Of a DNA stretch of 64,000 bases, positions 60,720 to 64,000 are shown in pieces; the stretch's first letter is position 1; each line of letters starts with the position of its first letter. The notes under the pieces are model-generated. The model ran no database searches and was not told the DNA's origin. It saw only the letters and a list, made by a program, of their open reading frames with translations. Position numbers and translations under genes: made by a program. Origin of the DNA: Chloroflexi bacterium AL-N1 (GTDB taxonomy: Bacteria; Chloroflexota; Chloroflexia; Chloroflexales; Roseiflexaceae); NCBI GenBank assembly GCA_013122435.1, contig WYDT01000006.1:342525-406524 (forward strand), read 5' to 3'.

Positions 60720-61844
60720 CTATAATCCTGAAGTGCGGAATAGTCGAAAGAACGTACGAAGATCATCGACCAATAGTTCGGGCGCATCCTGAGTTGCGTG
60801 ATGGCTTCCCCGATCAAATTCCGACCAATGCACAATATTCTTGTGATCACGCTCGGCGAAACGACGGATTGACCGAAAGTCATTGGCGAAGACGGCGACC
60901 CCTAACGGTATAGTGGTTGGAGTAGTTTCCTCGTTTTGAGCATGTGCATCCTCATAGTACAGACGTGCCGCAGAGCCAGCCGTACCAGTCAACCAGTAGA
61001 TCATCACATTTGTAAGGATGTAGTCACGACTGACCGACTCACCAAACAGTTGACTACTCCATGCGAGTTGACCAGTGGGCGAGTCGAGCAAGGCATATGC
61101 AAGTGTCTGAGGCTGAGTGGACTGGAGTTTGTTAAAGGCAGAAAAGTTATCATTAAAGTGTTGGAGAAACTGTAGTCGTGCCATGTCGTCTTCCGAGAGA
61201 TCAGCGAATTCAGCTGGATCACCTGACGGGAATGAGAAAACTTGTGTCACATGGACACCAACAACATGATCTGGAGCGCACCGACCAACTTCTGGCGAAA
61301 TAACCGAACCGGTATCATTCCCATGTGCACCATAATGAATGTATCCCAGACGCTGCATCAACGCTGCCCATGCCTTAGCAATCCGACGACTATTCCAACC
61401 AGTTTCATGGGTAGGACCAGAAAAGGCGAAACCTGGGATAGATGGAATAACAAGATGAAACGCATCCGCCGGATCTCCACCATGTGCCCTCGGATTGGTA
61501 AGTGGTTCAATGAGATCGATATACTCTACCACTGACATTGGCCAACCATGCGTTACAATAAGCGGAAACGCATCAGGCTCTGGTGAACGCACGTGCAAGA
61601 AGTGAATATGTTGTCCATCAAGTGTGGTTGTAAACTGTGGGTAGCTATTAAGTTTGGCCTCCTGTGCACGCCAGTCATAATCAGTACGCCAATACTCTAC
61701 AAGTTCCTTCACATACGTTAGCGGCACACCATAGTTCCACATAACATCGGGCAATTCATCCGGCCAGCGGGTACGCGCCAGGCGATCCTGCACATCATCA
61801 AGGGTGTCTTGCGGAATGTTGATGGTAAAGGGCTGGACTGTCAT
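60720..61844 (-). CDS. Epoxide hydrolase-like protein with EHN domain
   Basis: 374 residues from ATG 61844 (AAAGGTG upstream); a longer frame to 61994 overlaps a regulator gene. An N-terminal epoxide hydrolase N domain (ITIPQ-like FTINIPQDTLDDVQDRLARTRWPDEL) is followed by an alpha/beta hydrolase: oxyanion motif HGWP, nucleophile in HGNDTGS (Asp177) and the catalytic His in GSHHATQDAPE. Family members open epoxides to diols via an ester on Asp. It is followed by the Rieske oxygenase gene on the same strand, so an oxidation-hydrolysis pathway is plausible. It diverges from the WYL regulator. Confidence 0.9.
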   Translation of the reverse strand: MTVQPFTINIPQDTLDDVQDRLARTRWPDELPDVMWNYGVPLTYVKELVEYWRTDYDWRAQEAKLNSYPQFTTTLDGQHIHFLHVRSPEPDAFPLIVTHGWPMSVVEYIDLIEPLTNPRAHGGDPADAFHLVIPSIPGFAFSGPTHETGWNSRRIAKAWAALMQRLGYIHYGAHGNDTGSVISPEVGRCAPDHVVGVHVTQVFSFPSGDPAEFADLSEDDMARLQFLQHFNDNFSAFNKLQSTQPQTLAYALLDSPTGQLAWSSQLFGESVSRDYILTNVMIYWLTGTAGSAARLYYEDAHAQNEETTPTTIPLGVAVFANDFRSIRRFAERDHKNIVHWSEFDRGSHHATQDAPELLVDDLRTFFRLFRTSGL

Positions 61845-61977
61845 TGTGTCACCTTTCTTGAGATACCTGACTGACAGGCTTCCATATCTTCCTAAAAACT
61901 TGGCGCAATCAGCTATACTTTGACTATAGCAGCAAATCAGGACAAGTTTCGCCCTGATTATAAAGAGGATGTGACAC

Positions 61978-62934
61978 ATGTACTCCCCTACCACCCGCCT
62001 GTTAACTGTACTTGAGCTTTTACAATCGTATCAACAAATGAGTGGTCCAGAGATTGCGCGGCGCCTTGAGATTGATGTACGCACAGTCCGCAGATATATC
62101 GTTATGCTGCAGGATATGGGCTTCCCCGTTGAGGCAGAACGTGGACCCTATGGCGCATACCAGTTACAGCGTGGTCATCGCTTACCACCACTCATGTTTA
62201 CGGATGCTGAAGCGGTCGCTATAACATTAGGTTTATTGGCCATGCGTGAGTTTCGCTTTCCGGTTGATGTGGCATCGGTGGAAGGCGCTCTGGCCAAAAC
62301 CGAGCGAGTCATGCCCGAAAAACCGCTACAGCAAGTCCGCAGTCTACAGGAAGCTATCATATTCAACACTACACCACCACCGTCATTGCTGCACAATGAC
62401 TTTATCGTCACACTCAGTTCTGCGGTTCAACAGTGTCAGCAGGTCCATTTGCAGTATCTGTCATGGAATGGTGATGCATCAGAACGTGGCTTCGATCCTT
62501 ATGGAATCGTCTTTAATGAGGGCTACTGGTATACCGCTGGCTATTGCCATCTGCGCCAGGACTTACGTACATTTCGGCTAGATCGCATTATCTCCCTTGA
62601 GGCGCAGGAGCAATCCTTTGTACGACCTGAGCATTTCGACGTATTGAGCCATGTCCTCCATTCAATCGCCTTGGGAACCAGTGCTCACCAGGTTGAGGTC
62701 ATTCTGGAGACTTCGATGGAAGAAGCCCAAAAAATCATTCATCCGATTATGGGAACATTGGAAGAAACCAATGAGGGGATTATCTTTCGACGTACTACTG
62801 CACAACTCGAATGGGTTGCCCATGTATTGATTAGCCTGGATTTCTCTGTCTCCGTTATACAGCCTGTTGAATTGCGCGAAATGCTACGACATATAGCAAT
62901 GAAAGCTCTTAGGATAGCAGGAGATGAAATCTGA
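61978..62934 (+). CDS. WYL domain transcriptional regulator, paralogue of the one at 57684
   Basis: 318 residues, with AGAGGATG before the start. The helix-turn-helix (TTRLLTVLELLQSYQQMSGPEIARRLEIDVRTVRRYIVML) and WYL region (EGYWYTAGYCHLRQDLRTFRLDRI) match the paralogue position by position. It diverges from the epoxide hydrolase and Rieske genes, with 133 bp between the two start codons, and probably regulates them. An insertion sequence begins 95 bp after its stop, so the region has been a target for transposition. Confidence 0.9.
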   Translation: MYSPTTRLLTVLELLQSYQQMSGPEIARRLEIDVRTVRRYIVMLQDMGFPVEAERGPYGAYQLQRGHRLPPLMFTDAEAVAITLGLLAMREFRFPVDVASVEGALAKTERVMPEKPLQQVRSLQEAIIFNTTPPPSLLHNDFIVTLSSAVQQCQQVHLQYLSWNGDASERGFDPYGIVFNEGYWYTAGYCHLRQDLRTFRLDRIISLEAQEQSFVRPEHFDVLSHVLHSIALGTSAHQVEVILETSMEEAQKIIHPIMGTLEETNEGIIFRRTTAQLEWVAHVLISLDFSVSVIQPVELREMLRHIAMKALRIAGDEI

Positions 62935-63028
62935 AACGGCGCAAAGCGTGTAGAAGCGGATGAATCTGATATGTACGCAAACTTATTGAAGTGACCTATG
63001 TAGCCTCGCGGACCTGTCCGCATGACGT

Positions 63029-64000
63029 GGGCTCTTCGTCACTTTGGATAACGAGACCGCCACACCGATTCGGGATATGGTATGGTATCCCTTTTCCGTA
63101 CTATTTCCTTCTGAGGTGGTATGCTCACACAACTTCTCTTCCCTACTATGGCAGACGTACAGTTGACCAATATCACGGTTGCTGACCACTCCATTCTGCT
63201 CGAACTACCCCTACACAGCTTGCCCTACCTGTGGAATGGTATCGCATCGTGTTCACAGCCGCTATACGCGCCGCCTACATGATCTAGCCTGGGCTGGGGC
63301 AGCCGTGCGCTGGCAACTCCAGGTCCGTCGCTTTCGTTGTCAATATCTCGCGTGCTCACAACAACTTTTCGCGGAACGTTTGCTTGAGCTTGTGGCACCA
63401 GCGGCGCGGCGAACCACCCGCTTGACCAAGCTATTGCACCAGATTGCGCTCATGGCGGGTGCTACTGCGGGGAGCCGCCTCAGCACCCTCCTCGTGAGTG
63501 GCACGAGCACCAGCACCCTGTTGCGGATTCTACGAGCAGCGCCCCTCCCTGCACCAGGCACGCCACAGGTGGTGGGCCTTGATGAGTGGGCCTGGCGCAA
63601 AGGACGCACGTACGGCACCATTATCGTGGCTCTCGAAGACCATCGCGTGCTGGACCTGCTGCCAGATTGTCGGAGTGAGCATGTGGCCGCGTGGCGCCGA
63701 CGCTATCCTCGTAGGACGGTTATCAGTCGCGATCGGTCTGGCCCATTTGCAACCGCCGCAACGCAGGGAGCACCCCACGCCACCCAGGTGGCTGACCGCT
63801 TTCATCTACTGAAGCACCTGACTGAGACCCTGCTCCGTGTGTTTGAGCAGCACCGCTCCGATCTGCATGATGTCCGCCGTATGGGTGATCAACCCACGGC
63901 AGCACTGCTCACGGAGTCTCCCACTGATGGCCACCCATCGGCGGCCACCCAACGGCACCTGCGCTATCAGCAGGTACGGCACGTGTATGCCAGTGGGATG
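63029..64000 (+). mobile_element. ISL3-like insertion sequence, left part (runs off the window)
   Basis: The left end is placed at about 63029, where GGGCTCTTCGTCAC, typical of ISL3-family terminal repeats, begins; the right end is beyond the window, so neither the matching repeat nor target duplication can be checked. It holds a transposase gene with a frameshift. It lies 95 bp after a WYL regulator gene. Confidence 0.75.
63121..64000 (+). pseudogene. ISL3-family transposase, frameshifted and cut by the window edge
   Basis: The first frame reads MLTQLLFPTMADVQLTNI, then VADHSILLELP. A +1 shift at the CCCC run (63208-63211) moves it to the frame YTACPTCGMVSHRVHSRYTRR, which continues without stop to the window end. 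Removing one C would join the two frames exactly at ELP-YTACPTC. The zinc ribbon (CPTC, then CQYLAC), the VVGLDEWAWRKGRTYGT catalytic Asp segment and ADRFHLLKHLTETL mark the ISL3 transposase. It moves its element by cut-and-paste. The shift may be a real mutation or a sequencing error in a homopolymer. Confidence 0.8.

Noticed and set aside
1..64000. CRISPR arrays, tRNA and rRNA genes
   Set aside because: I looked for regular spaced repeats and for TTCGA-type tRNA arms and found none convincing; short genes could be missed by eye.

Overview
The window reads as chromosomal DNA of a free-living bacterium of moderate GC, most probably a member of the Chloroflexota (Herpetosiphon-like or another filamentous Chloroflexia). 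That assignment is inference. It rests on the secretome-rich gene content, an 830-residue-class Lon, a YfhO/GT2/methyltransferase block, WYL regulators, a DUF4129 membrane protein, and secreted enzymes that end in a short 'LP + hydrophobics + R/K' tail. No marker such as 16S rRNA is present to prove it.

Layout. 1-4.2 kb: tail of a MATE transporter, then a large secreted CBM/PKD protein. 4.3-9.5 kb: an uncharacterised conserved protein, a CPBP membrane protease, RidA, a GlxA-type AraC regulator, a broken xisI, and a flavin-oxidase/DHODH-like pair. 9.5-18.6 kb: pnp and rpsO, a split membrane protein, a lipoprotein plus LPG-synthase-like flippase pair, methylmalonyl-CoA epimerase, a large ArsR-DUF2087 regulator behind a 22-bp perfect palindrome, and gamma-carbonic anhydrase. 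18.7-25.3 kb (minus strand): a LuxR regulator with a degenerate receiver, a small cysteine-bearing secreted protein, a permease-ATPase-permease ABC-2 module, and a lipoprotein with two fused solute-binding modules. 25.5-31.5 kb: a DUF4129 membrane protein diverging from a serine-type T-box leader that heads a UDG - Nudix - Nudix - serS run. 31.6-36.7 kb: a secreted 5'-nucleotidase-like enzyme and a secreted nuclease, arranged convergently/divergently. 36.9-40.9 kb: GT2 - methyltransferase - YfhO, a probable cell-surface glycan operon. 41-57 kb: P450, two subtilases, DinB, a hydrolase lipoprotein, an InhA-like M6 protease, Lon and a Tat-exported PhoD phosphatase. 57-63 kb: a VOC protein, two paralogous WYL regulators, an alpha/beta hydrolase, a Rieske oxygenase and an epoxide hydrolase. 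63.0-64.0 kb: the left part of an ISL3-like insertion sequence with a frameshifted transposase.

How the genes fit together. Extracellular degradation dominates: M6 and S8 proteases, nuclease, nucleotidase, PhoD and the CBM/PKD protein suit a scavenging or predatory lifestyle. The clearest regulatory circuit is the T-box. Its specifier UCC and acceptor-binding UGGC both fit tRNA-Ser, yet serS is the fourth gene, so two nucleotide-pool hydrolases and a uracil glycosylase appear to be placed under serine starvation control. The 18.7-25.3 kb block combines exporter-type ABC subunits, a binding lipoprotein and a probably phosphorylation-independent regulator; it is the best candidate for an undescribed system. 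Short repeats (GGGTTA-type plus a GC-rich palindrome) sit at gene 3' ends and have added residues to two housekeeping proteins.
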